From Viola odorata (taxonomy: Eukaryota > Streptophyta > Magnoliopsida > Malpighiales > Violaceae), in contig OY829539.1 in assembly GCA_963691705.1 (NCBI GenBank), positions 59,618,327-59,682,326 on the forward strand: a stretch of DNA of 64,000 nucleotides. The letters run 5' to 3'. The notes below the pieces were generated by a model. The model searched no databases and was not told where the DNA came from. It was given only the letters and a program-made list of their open reading frames with translations. A program made the position numbers and the translations under genes. Within the stretch, counting starts at the first letter, position 1. Every line of letters starts with the position of its first letter. Positions 47,566 to 60,200 of this stretch are shown here, one piece after another.

Positions 47566-49026
47566 TGATTGATTGTTATTCCACTTAGTTTTGTTGTCTC
47601 TTTATTTGGTTTTTGAGACAATAAACATGCTGCTTTGACCCTTTTTTCTTCCTTTTTCCAGAATTGCACTTGAATGACCAGAATTAGGAAAAGGAATGAA
47701 AAGGCCGAAGAATAGAGCTCAATTGATCAATCAGCCTTGACAGATTTTCAGCTGATGCATTTCCGACTCATCTCAGGGCCTTGAGATGAGGCTTCCGTGA
47801 CGTTTCCAGTCTGGACAGCACTCACCATGATTTTGTGCGCCACTATTAATTATTCTTGAGTGCGTTTCCTGTCTCCTTGGACTCCGTTTTTAGAGACACT
47901 AAGTCTCTTGAGCTCCGATTTCATTCCTCCCACTCCTAACAAGTGCTTAGAAGACAAAAACAACATTCTCCTTGTGTTTTGGAAGAATATTGGACAAGCT
48001 TCTTGAAGACCAAACTGAGGAGACTTGTTAGTGGGAGTTGTCTCACCTTGGAGAGGAACATCTTGGCGTCCAGAAGGACATTAATAGAGATCAGAACGGG
48101 CAGAGGAAGGGATTCGGACAGAAGGAGGAACCAGAGGAGAAAATCAGCACTTCACCCACATTTTCCAGATTTTCCAGCTTTTCTGTATTTTTGGTTTTGC
48201 ACTTCTAGTATCATTTCCATTATGTTTTGTAACTAAAAACCTCCATCTCTGGTAGAGATTTAGAGGTTGGCAATTCCAGAAACGTTGTGAGACTTCTTAT
48301 TCTTAATTAAAAACGTTTTCATATCTCTTTTCTTGCTTGTTTTAATGACAATTTGTTCTTGTTGAATTTAGGCTTAGCTAACCTATGTTTAACTTGAATG
48401 ATTACAGTAGAATCACTCTAATGCCTCGTTTCTGTGTTAGAGGGAACCCGAGTGGACAACTAGTGGATGGGATGATGTCTCCTTGAAACTAGAAGAAGAA
48501 AAGGGTTAGTTTTGAGGTCAATGGACTGCAAGTGCGTCCATCTCAAGGTCTAGAGAAGGGCCTTCCTAATCATAATCAACAAACTAGCAATCCTTGATTG
48601 TTAAGGGAGTTAGGGTCGCGAAAGGAGCTTCTCCTTGAGTGACTTGAGTAGGAGGAGGCTTGGAGATCGCCCCTGGATGTATCTCTATAACTTCTCTATG
48701 AAAATGGTTTTGAAAATCCTTTTTGTCAATGATCAACATCTTGGAATTGTCACTTCGTTAATATCTCTACCAGGGATACCTTTCTCCTACTGATTTTCCT
48801 CTTATTTCACTGCTGTCCTCTTTTATGCAATTTATTTTCGTGCATTATTGTTTCTCAACCTATCAAACTCTCACCTCTTTAATTGGTTCTTGTCATTTAT
48901 AGGAAAGCAAAGATCAGACCGATGTCTCTGTGGGATCGATCCTCTCATCACTATCTACATTATTATTGTAGCTTAGCACTGAGTTGTATTTATAACTTTT
49001 ATGCAGGGCATGCGACACCCTCGTCA
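47566..49026. mobile_element. Solo LTR nested in MULE copy 2, 1461 bp
   Basis: Begins TGATTGATTG and ends CCTCGTCA, flanked by AATGT at 47561-47565 and 49027-49031, a 5 bp target duplication. The sequence near its right end (GTGGGATCGATCC, GCGACACCCTCGTCA) resembles the ends of Ty3-type (Athila-like) LTRs just before their primer-binding site. No coding domain is seen. It sits within the MULE transposase gene, so it arrived after the MULE. Confidence 0.75.
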
Positions 49027-49031
49027 AATGT

Positions 49032-50816
49032 AAAGGTGAATCCTTCCCCACGAGCAATCACAAGAGCACCATCAGCAGCGTAGTAAAAGTTCCCACCAGC
49101 TACATCCAAATCCAGCATGAGCAATTCTAAAAACCATTTCCAAGTTTCCTTACACTCATAACCAACGACAGCCCATGCAACTGAGTATATTTGGTCATTG
49201 GGATCCCTTCCTACAGCTGACAGAATTTCTCCCTTAAATGGTCCTTTCAAAAAACAACCATCTAATCCAATGATCTTCCTACAAGCAGCATTAAACCCTT
49301 TTCTAACCCCAGCAAAGCACACATACATCCTTTTAAACACTCCACCTTCCTCCTCCATGACTATTGTACTGCCAGGATTACTCCTCTTCAACTCCTCAAC
49401 ATAATCCTCCAGCCTTGCAAATTCTTTCAAAGGATCACCAATGTAATGATTAACAACCTTTTGTCTGGCATATATACACTACCCTCTAGAGACTTTTATC
49501 TTGGTTTGGCTAGTGAAGTGGTCTTTTAGTTCTGCCACAGTCATCTTCAAAGTTACCTTCTTCAAATGAGTAATAAATCACTAACCTAAAGTTTTGTAAC
49601 TCAGACAAGAGATGTGAAACAGTTTTGGACAAGTATGATTAGCAACTAAAGTTTTCACTATCCATTGACCAGATCTCCCATCAATGGAGCATAAAACTTT
49701 CCAGTTGCAGTCACTATTTGTGCACACAACCCTACACCTTATGCCATCATTCTGCTTAAACCTAACATCTCTCCTTAAATGTATAGCATGTCTTTCAACA
49801 ACTTTCTTAAACTCAGACTTATTAGGGAAAACCATACAAAGTGAAAACAGTGGAAAGTTCTCACCTTTTTTGAATCGAGGTCTTCTAAATGGAATTCTTC
49901 TGGCTTCTTCTTCCTCACTATCGCTGCTAGAACTCAAGAAGCTTCCCTCATAATCTGAGTCAAAACATACCTCATTGTTTTCTACATCAGCAGGACCAGT
50001 ATTTTGGCGGCCGCTATCTCTTCTGTTCATTTCCCTTGTGATTTCTTCAACAAAGTCATCAGAATTATCATTTACACCATTTGGGCCACACACCCCACTT
50101 GGGCCATACACCCCACTTGGGCCACATGCTTCTGTTGGCCCATGCACCTCTGGACAACCCACCCCTGTTGTTGGTATTTGGACATCTGCTTCTTCCTCTA
50201 CACATTGGTTTATCTTGTTCTTTTTTTCCCTCTTGGAACAGAATCTTATCTTCTTCTCACGAAAGTTAGTTAACTCCTCGTCCTCTTCAGCGGACAGGTA
50301 TGGACAGTCAATCTAGTATTCATTACTCGTATTGTTACCTGTTTCATCACACTCGTATTCACTCTCCCCATGCTCCGTATCATATCCATCAAACTCCCCC
50401 TCCTCAATAACACATTTACCCTTACTGGACCCACCTTCCTCACTTACACCACCTACCATATACCCAGCCTATCACACATGGTCTTCGGATTTTGAGCATC
50501 AAAATAAGGATAAGGAACCATGCTCTACATATATATTCACATTAGCATTTTCAAGACAATACTTAATGAAACCCCCGAAAGTATTGTCACCATCTAAAAC
50601 TTTAATGGTTTCTCTTAACCCCATACCAGCACAATGTTCAGCATACCATAACTTCTTAATGTTAGTAAAACCAAGTTCACCACACTTGTCCAGTATTGTA
50701 CAAAATGAAACAACATCAGCATCAACTACATCCTCAAATTCAGTCCCACCAACATACATCCATTCACTCAATGTCCTAATAAGTTTCCCACCAATATGAT
50801 ATATAAAAACAGTCAT
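49032..50816 (-). pseudogene. MULE copy 2 transposase, truncated
   Basis: From ATG at 50816 (TVFIYHIGGKLIR) the N-terminal PB1-like region is readable to about 50500, where a 5-base deletion relative to copy 1 shifts the frame. The MuDR DNA-binding region (49581-50162; FPNKSEFKKVVERHAIH) and the DDE catalytic region (GLDGCFLKGPF, SVAWAVVGYECKETW) follow. The frame ends where the solo LTR interrupts it. Stops at the LGx/TTTATT junction near 49580 and before the DCPYLS segment are shared with copy 1, so they predate the split or lie in introns. Not functional. Confidence 0.8.
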
Positions 50817-51139
50817 TTTACTCCCCCACACTGTTTCCCTGCCAAACCAACCAACGCAATAAGACAAGTCAATACAGTTGCCATTTACAGTAAGTATATA
50901 CAGACAACACATTCGAGCAAACAAATGCAGGTACCAAATTAGAAAAGAAACCAGTTGTTTAGGGGCCATTTAAAGCACGTATTTCGTTTCTAGGCAAGGG
51001 TAAAGACGAGAGTAATACAGAACGAGGAACTAACGCTTTACCCGTCAGAGAATTTGCAGAAAACACCTAAAGATCCTTCACTACGAGGAACTAACGCCTT
51101 CGAGACAACGATTGCGAGCAAGAATTTAGGTGAAAATGG

Positions 51140-51563
51140 AGGGTGAATCGATTTTCGCAAGGGAAGTGTCTCAAGGGAAGTGAGTTTTTTAGGGTTTTTG
51201 AGAGGAAAATCAAGTGAAATAGGGTTTCTTAGGATTTTCGCGAGGGCTTGAATCAGTACCAAGCTGCGACATTTTCATTCCAAATGGTGAAACAGCGTCG
51301 TTTCACATAAATATCAAGCATCCCGATTTTACGACCCTTTTCGAGCTCGACTCGGTTGGTTTCTGCCTACATGGCATGACACGTCAACATTCGGTGATGT
51401 AACACGACACGTAAGCAAACATACGGGAAAAATGGATGGCGTTAGGGTGGGAGATGTAATAAATCATTCGATTGAAGTGGAGGAGGTTTTATAACACACA
51501 AAAAAATGGAGGGCTGAAATAAAATAATCAAATAGACTGCAGGAGCTCTCATCCAATTAACCC
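51140..51563. repeat. MULE copy 2 right TIR (long)
   Basis: Inverse partner of 45839-46265. This end lies 5' of the transposase gene and probably supplies its promoter. Confidence 0.75.
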
Positions 51564-54253
51564 TATATAAATTGTGGAAAGTAAAAAAGTCTTATCTACA
51601 TCCTTTATTTGTGTAATTAAAAAAAAACGTGAGTATTGATTGACTCAAGCCTTCCCGTAACGGCTGAGCATCAGTAACAATTGATTGGAAGATGTCTAAA
51701 CTTGAAAAAGAAAAATCTGTGGAAAAAAGGAGAACAATGGAAAGTTGAAAGAGTCGTGCAGTGAACATACAAGTAGAGAATAAGATGCCAAAAGCACTAA
51801 CTTTTCATTTGTGAAATCCAAAATGTTTTTACAAAGGTTGACATATCACATGCTAAGAATCAATACCTAACTGAAAACAACTTACACAGTGATTCAACTT
51901 TGAGTTCAGTTAAGTGACAGAGAAGTGTCCTACACTCTGATAAATGAGGATTAGTGTTTTTCAACTTCATTAACCCTTTTCTCGTAAAGTTAATATATAT
52001 GTGCAGACCAAGTGCAGGAACCGGATGCAGGACACCAAGCTGGACCGCCTGATTTAGTTCTATGCCAAAAAGAAGAGAGAAAAGTACAGGGTGAGACGAC
52101 GATGAAAGAAGTTCCTCAACCCCCAATTGGCCTTGACAGAATTGCATGGAATGCTCAGCAGATTGGGGAGGGGGAAATCATCAGTCTCCAGAAGGATCTT
52201 ACAAGCATAAGCGTATTCAGTTGTTGAAATTTTCTGCACCAAACGAAAATGGATAGAATAATCAGTACAAAGTGTAGGGCGAGCTGTATGCATTTGTCGA
52301 CCAACATCAATAAGAAATAGCTGAACAGGATCAAATATGACTCGGAACCTCAAACTAACGAATTAATCAAGGCCTTCCAGTCTCAGACCTGTACTACATC
52401 TCCCAACTAAGTAAACAATCTTCTCATTCATCTCATGCTTCAAACATGAACTTACTCTTCAACTTGCTATTCACTGGACATCCGCATACAAGCTCATAAA
52501 TAAGGATAAATAGTTGTGAAATTCTAGACAAACAAGTTCAGAATGAAAGTGACCAAAACTCCGCAACTAAAAGCACATTTCCATCAATCCAAAATTCCAA
52601 ATACTAAAAACCTACTCAAAAAAATTGTCTCAGTGAGTACCAACAACAAAGACTCCTTGAGAACTAATTCAACAGGGGAACTTTCAAAACAATATATAAA
52701 AAATACAGCACATTCTTAAGAAGCATACCTGATTTTTTAGTTTTATCTTTATATTATGTAATTTAAAAAATTAAATAGAAATATGAATAAAGAATAATGA
52801 TTGACATTTTAAAAATGATGACATCAGTTAACATGTAACTTAGAGCATTATTATTCTCAAAACTTTTCAACTTTCAGCCACAACATATGCATTATCTAAC
52901 TTTTCTTTATAATTATTATATATATAAATTTGCTAAATAAGTAAATATGATTATTATGATTATTATTTTCTTAATTTAAAAATTAAATATCGATTATAAT
53001 TTAGCTTTAGGATTTATTAATCAACATAGAATAATATATTAAATAAAGTTTACAAATATTACTAATTAAGAGATAATAAGAATATAGTTCAAAATATCAT
53101 GAGTAATAAATGACAATGAGATAACTAAAACTGCATTTCACTTTTACTATATTTGATACTTTTAAAACATGGGATGAGCAAGTATAAGTATCGACACGGG
53201 TTAAGAGAAGGGTTTTGAAATAAGTGTTGCATAGCAGATTTCAAGCATGACCTACTCTACTTGAAAAGAGCCACACATTAAAAAGATATACTAATATACA
53301 CAAAACACCATATGCCATGAAATATTCTTATGTATAAGCTTCTTACATTTTTGTTAAGTATAAACGCAACAAAGATCCCATACTAAAAGGAAAATGAACA
53401 GTCTAACTTTTATTTTAATCGAAACTTCTTTTCAAATATCTGACCAAGTTCTTGTACAATCTCAACGTTTCACAAAATATAAGTCCTGTTTATCTGCAGT
53501 GATGGTTCTAGTGACGCACAATTTGGTTCATCCAGTTGTTCTGCATGGGAGCATCAATTTTGTTGGTGTGGTTTTGAGTATGTGTGAATGGTTTCTAGAA
53601 AATATGGTTAGGGATCAGCAAACCTTTGTGATGGTAACAGGACAGTATGTTATGATGGAGACAATTGTAGAGTTGTGTATGAAGAGGAGAAGGAGGTGAT
53701 GCTTGGGCAGTCATGTCCATGCGCGGAAGGGTTTATGACGTTGATAGCTACCAGTGGCAATCTAAGTGTGACAGTAGTCGATGCCAGTGTGAATGGTGAA
53801 CCTAACGGGAACGTAAGGACAATGAAGCTATAAGAGGATAGTAAATGTAATTAAAAGTTGTATATTAAAAATGGTATTGCTGTTGTTAATTTAACAGACT
53901 ACACTTCAGTTCAAAAAGTATAGCCTCTAATAAGTTTGGGTTTCAAAATGTTACAACCCCAAGAGACCCTAAAACAGTTTCCCTCTTTACTAATAGTATC
54001 TTCTTTTGTGAATATTTATTTTCCTCTACCGTATTTGTATTAGCTTTTTTACTTTGTCTTAGAAGGAAACCTACATAGAATCTTAATATCTGTTTGTATT
54101 AACATAGATTTGACTTATTGCTCGCACTTCACCACAAAGAGACACAGGCTCTGCTGACCACATGTGACACATATTTATAACTGAGTTTGAACCCAACAAA
54201 GGAACAAAATGATACATAATCACAAAGCAGACTTTTAATCATCTTACCCCTTT
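51564..54253. other. Spacer between MULE copy 2 and the ATX gene
   Basis: Mostly AT-rich with no recognised gene. Plus-strand open reading at 53394-53840 looks partly protein-like in more than one frame (one frame reads CRVVYEEEKEVMLGQSCPCA then GFMTLIATSGNLSVTVVDAS) but matches no family I know. The ATX 3' UTR should lie at 54000-54253. Confidence 0.4.
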
Positions 54254-57200
54254 TTATTCTCCGTTCCATTCAATCAATTCACTGCGAGGAACATTCAGCT
54301 TTGCCACTTGCTCCTCTGCTTCAATGTCATTAACTACACCACGGCATCGCGGAAAGCCACAATAGCATGCCAGTTGTTCATCAATTGAGAAGAACCTGGG
54401 ACAAGAATGAAGTAAGCATCTAGAGAAATTCTAATGAATAAATAAAAAATACAAGGAAAAACAAAAATGAACAACTTGCAAAAAAACCTATAATCGTATG
54501 TGAGTTCTTCCCATCTTTTGATATCTCTCTTTGCAAAAATAATTATATGTTTGTCACCGTTAACACTTATAACCCTTGAGTAGCAATTTGGCTGCATAAA
54601 ACAAAAATGAAAAGAAACTTAGCATTGATGGTTAAGCATCTATCATAAGGAAAAACACCTTCAACAATTGTAAATACATATCAAAGCAGTACTGACAGGT
54701 TAGAAATGAGAGTTCTGCAAGTAAGGCAACATACAGCTGTCTGTTTCTTGCTACACAGTTTTATAACTCAAATAAGAAAGAAAAAAATATAGCAGCAAAT
54801 AAATGGAATAAACCAAAGAGCAATAGAACATGCACCTCACAAGAATGATTAATCAGATGAGCAATACTCCCTGCTCTTGTGGCATCTATAACTCGCTCAT
54901 CATCAATTCGAAACATATAAGTCCCAGCACCCTGCATTTTGAAAATTTCTCAACAACTTTGATCTCATCCACTCACTAGATAAATTGAACATGGTAAGCA
55001 TCCCAACTTTCAAACACATACGTCAATCTATTGGATTTGATGCTCAATGGGAACTTAAACACAAGCAGAGCACAAACAATTGAGAAGAAATAACACGCTC
55101 TTGAAAGGTAAACTTACAACTAGTGAATTGTATATGAAGCGTTCTCTCCTGTCAGCAATAGGAGGTCTAACAAGTTCACCAATGTATTCAATGACCTACA
55201 AATCATAGTGTAAGAAAGTATACTGTGGAGATAGAATTAAAGATATAACATAATCAGCAAATTTACTTACCATGTCTCCTGCCCTATGCGGATGCTTCGC
55301 AAAAATACCAAACCCATGGATTCCTGACTTACCTATAAATATATTCCCCAATGATTAGCAGAAGACCAAATTGCAAATTAAAGTTCAAATTCCAATTGTT
55401 CATTCATGTAAAATGGAATTCTGAATAAAGTACTGCAAGACAAGCAAGGCTAAATCATGCATGTGAAGCACATGTATGAGGCAACTGTCAAAGTTGATGG
55501 TAAAAAATGTCTAAGTTTGCTCAAACAGTGTTTAGGAATAAATCAACATCCTTCTCCTGTTTTTAGCTAAATTTATAACGTTAAACAAATGAAAGGTACT
55601 AACCTTAAAATTTGTCGTGGGATTTTGAGTAACTACTAACTGGGATTTACTTTTTAATGAAAATAGCAAACCTCATAGGCTACAATTACACTTCAAAAAA
55701 CAAGTGAGTTTTTCACCCTTACAATAGAAAAGCATTGTGTAATTACACAGATTACCTTTGGAGGGGAAAATAAGAAAAGAAAAGCTGATACTCATTTCCT
55801 ACAAAATCCATGTAGCAAGCAGAAAACATCCTTGAAAAAGAAGATAGTTTCAAATTTCAATGATTGAATATTCTTTAACCAAGATGTTATATTTCCTAGG
55901 TGCTTTTCTGTTTATCCTGAAAGACTAAGGAGTCAGAATTGGATAAATTGGAATTGATTGCATGACATGGGCTTAATCTTATTCAAGGAAGGCATTAAAT
56001 GAATATGTCTATGCATACAACAGAAACTTCACAACAAAAGAGAACACTATAGACATCTGTGCCATCAACACTTGTGTTGAATGGGGATAACTAAGAACAT
56101 TAGAATTGCCACTTACCAAATGTTAGTCTCTTCTGGAATGTCTGTCTCATGTAATTATACTTCTCAGCCATAGAAAGAATGTTGTTAGGAGCATCAAGCT
56201 GAGAGGTTTTCAGCTTTTCAAGGCTAATAGAGAACCTAGAGCTCATTACACCACTTGAAGGCAATTTAACACCTGAGGATTCATGCTGGCAGTAACCACC
56301 AACCAAGTGAGGTTGGTTCTCCACAAACAGACGCTTCAAGGATGCGGCAGCAAGAGCTTCAGGTTCCTTCCTCCCTCTTCTTCCAAAGTAATTGTATGGC
56401 TCTGTAAGAATGAAATAAGAATTTAAAGGAAAGTAACATCTGACTTTTCATCTGACAGATAGCAAAGAAGCATTGCATAAGATAGGGACTTGGCAAAATT
56501 TGGAACAGAAAGACATAATTGCTGAATCAAAAGCAAAGGTGACCAGTACTTTAGGTAAAACCTATTCTCCTAATATGTGAAAGTCAAAAGAGAACACCAA
56601 GGCACAAAACACACGAGTTGGATGGAAAGTGGCATTCTATACAAATCCAATGAAATGCTATGTTGGTTGCAAATATACAGTAATTAAACTTGAATGCACT
56701 TCTGCACTCAGACAATCAAAAGGAAACGATAGACGAAATAGAACCATAAGAAAATGCAGAAAAAGCATACCAGTACGAGCACAGCCAAAAGGATTGCATG
56801 GGGGGATATAGTCAGAACATTGACGAGTAATTTGACCAACCCTTTCATCTGTCACGGGACGCTCGTTAGATGGTGGTCTATGCTTCTTGCAGAAAGACAG
56901 TAAACGAATGCATTGGTTTTCATCATCATCTACAGCAAGGAGATGGAGTCTGTCCTCATCCTCAAGCTATGATCCATGAAGAAAGAAGAAAAAGTCGCCG
57001 GAATATGAGTGATAGCATCTATTGTTAATACTGACTAAACAATCTAGCAGAAAATCAAGACAAGTTAAAATACAATAGAAACTTATCAAAAAAGAAATAA
57101 AACACAATACGACTCAGAACTTCTAACATGAAAAATACCTCAACACAAAGGCCAGCAGCACGTGCACAAAGCGGATGATATGCTACCCGACAAGTGTTAT

Positions 57201-60200
57201 TTGAGCACTGTAGAAAGAGATCAAAAGGAAGATCGGTTTGTATACCTTATGTACATAGGAATAAATAATTTACTCAAAATCAGTTTCATACTTTTCAAAA
57301 TAAAGTACATTTATTATTGAATAAGTTACTTCAATAGCAAACATATTGCTTCCCTAAGCAGACATAATAATACCACACGCCTACTGCACATAGCAGTATA
57401 AACAATATTGAACAACTACAATGAGAACTCTACTATCATTAGACTAAGTGCTTACTTGGATGCAAGCTCCATAAGCAACACCACATATGCTGCATAACAG
57501 CTTCCAACGATCCTGTTTAAATACAAAAAAGTTGATTAGAAGGAAGAGTAATGTGCATTGCTTAACCTTGATGGGTCTGACAAAAGCTAGATAGCAAACT
57601 GAATATACCTTGCTGATTCTATTTAGCCCATCAATTGGCTCCATCCTCTTGACATCAGACAAGCAAGTTTCTGTAGCATATTACATAAGTTAATATAACC
57701 TCATATGATAGAATAAGGAACAAAATGCATGTCATAGAACACGAACCAGGTATCCATATGGCACAAGCCAGGTGAGCCCAGCGCCCATCACTAGTTGGCT
57801 TCATTGCGCCTCCTGAGAAGACAGTACACTCACAGATTCAGTCATGTAATCTGGAACATAAAAAGAAGAGATGCTTTGAAACGTCATATCTACCTATAAC
57901 AGGACAAAGGCAGCAGGGCGGCGTCGAGTCAGGCGCCCCTGGACGGCATAGGTTGCAAAACCATAACACACCATCAACGGGTTCTAATTCTCCATAGCAT
58001 CTGGCATGGACCTGTGCAGACGTTAATTTACGGCATTGACAGAGGGATCAAAGATGCCATTAAAAGTTATAAAATCAAAACTTAAGCCCCACCAATACGG
58101 AAGAGAGAGTAGTTACAAATAAGGGCAAATGAGAAACTACTTTCACCAATAACAAACAATTTCTAAAGCATACATCCTAGCCGTAGATCAATTTGGGAAT
58201 TCCTCATTAAACCCCGTCTTTTCCTTTCTTGTTCAACTGAGGCCACAACCATTTTTAAAATTCTAGAAAGTCAAATATATGGAAAACTTGTGTACTGCAA
58301 GTGTCTCACGCCAAACCCTAAAATAATCTCCTTAGACCCCTTCTCTGGAAAAATGGTGAGCATAAGGAAACTTCCTACCTTCCACATCATTGTCTCCAAT
58401 ATGCTTCTCAAAGCAAGAAGCCTAGAAAAAGAAAACAACCCAAGGAAGTCCACCAAAAACTTGGGCAGCGGTTCCTTTCGTAAAATCTCTCCCCTCTTCA
58501 TTGGCTGCAAAAGCAACCATCTCCAAACCAAATTCAAACTCCTAGGCTTATGCTCAAGATTCACCAACTGACCCCAAAAGCTCTTAAGCCATATTAAGTG
58601 CTGAGGCCATTCATGTTATGTGAGTATATGGACAAGACTTACCTAGGTATTTCTCATGGATCAAAGAGAAGAATCAGCTCATATGTGCAACTTGCCTATT
58701 GCAAGGTATACTTCATTGGATGAAAATGAAGAGCTCATGGCATTTTACTGTTACTTGGAGACAATTCCTCGTGTTGTGGGCTTGCAGGGAAACTTGGTAT
58801 GATTCAAATTGGACATCTAGTAAATGAGAGTTTAGAAACTTTAGGCACACAACAGGTTTGAACAAGGAACAAAGTGTTGATGTAACTGTCAGATGCGATC
58901 GCATCATTACTGCTGAAAGAGTAGTAGATAAGATTACTTATAAACATTGCATGTCATAGAATACCATGGTTACAGCCAATGTTCACCATCGGCTATTTCT
59001 GGAGATAAGGCATTAAGCAGAGCCGCAGGCCAGAAAATGACCATGTCATAAATTGGCACATGTTTCAGTGCAAGACAGACTGGGACTAAATCTAACTGGA
59101 CTTGTGAAAGCAGTGGTGACATCGATTGAGAAAAAATTAAGGTATGGGAGCAAATGATAAATCCCTGTTAAAAGGAATAACCCTAATATATCCATCCCTA
59201 TCTCTAAAATTCCAAAATAGTTGCAGCAACTGTACAATCCATAATGCAAAACAGATGTAACATCAGAAAGTTGATTATAGAAACCTTACCATCATTCTGC
59301 ACTTATCACACTGCAGGAACAGGTTGTTTTCATATTCCTAAAATACAGGTCGAGAATGAATGTTGTCAGTAAACATGAACCAAAAAGCTTATGTCATGCG
59401 TATATAATTCCTTTTTTCTTTTTCTTTTCCAAAAGTGGTAGGTGTTAAGCAACCAAACAAGCATGAGCTGACAAAACTAGTGCCATCCATTCAGAATGGA
59501 GATTTTTTTTGCTTTTACCTCATCCATGTGGCAGACATTGCACTTGTCAAGGTCTTTCCAGTCAACACGAACAGGTCTGTAACCATGTGGTAAGTCTTTA
59601 TATCTACCAGTGTTGAACTTGGACATAGACATTTTAGATGAAAGTCTAGATCTAGATAGTCCCTGTCAATTTCAACAGCAATTATTTCAGATTAAAATAG
59701 AAATGCAGAGCGTTTAAAAAAAAATGGCATTTTTACTTGGAATTTTCAGAGAAAAAAAAACAGCACAAGCAAATAAAACTAGCTAATTTGCACATGAAGC
59801 TGTAGCACAGCTAGTTAGTGTCATGCCCTCTTTATGAGATCGGCATGGGTTCGATCCCAGGTATTGCAACGATAATTAATAATATAATGCAATTTTAAAA
59901 TAAAATAAAAACTACATAATTCTTTTGAAGTTCCCAGTGATTTCACAAGCTCTAGTTTTGTATTCTATTAATATTGGAGATTGTATAGCACACCTTTATA
60001 TGCTTCATGACTTGTGGACTGGAGAAACCAAACATGTCAGAACCAGATCTATGCAGCCTTAGCGTTTTATCAGAAGTACCACCTTGAATTTTACTTATTC
60101 TTCTGTATATTTTATTCCAACATGCAGATGGAGTGGATCCCTTGATCTACGAAGGAAAAAAACATAAGCGTAAAGTATAACACATTAATTCAAATAAGGC

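Larger units (their letters stand above)
45839..51563 (-). mobile_element. MULE copy 2, 5.7 kb, inverted relative to copy 1
   Basis: TIRs of about 420 bp, GGGTTAATTGGATGAGG at 45839 and its complement ending at 51563. Both the zf-GRF gene (plus strand) and the transposase (minus strand) of copy 1 are present in mirror order. A 1461 bp solo LTR is nested at 47566. Removing it gives about 4.26 kb, longer than copy 1 because copy 2 keeps the full right-hand TIR and about 120 bp near 47300-47450 lost in copy 1. The flanks (TATTATGTT left, TATATAAAT right) are not a target duplication. Confidence 0.85.

Noticed and set aside
59802..59870. Functional tRNA gene
   Set aside because: Box A and B motifs are present but no complete cloverleaf or anticodon arm can be formed.
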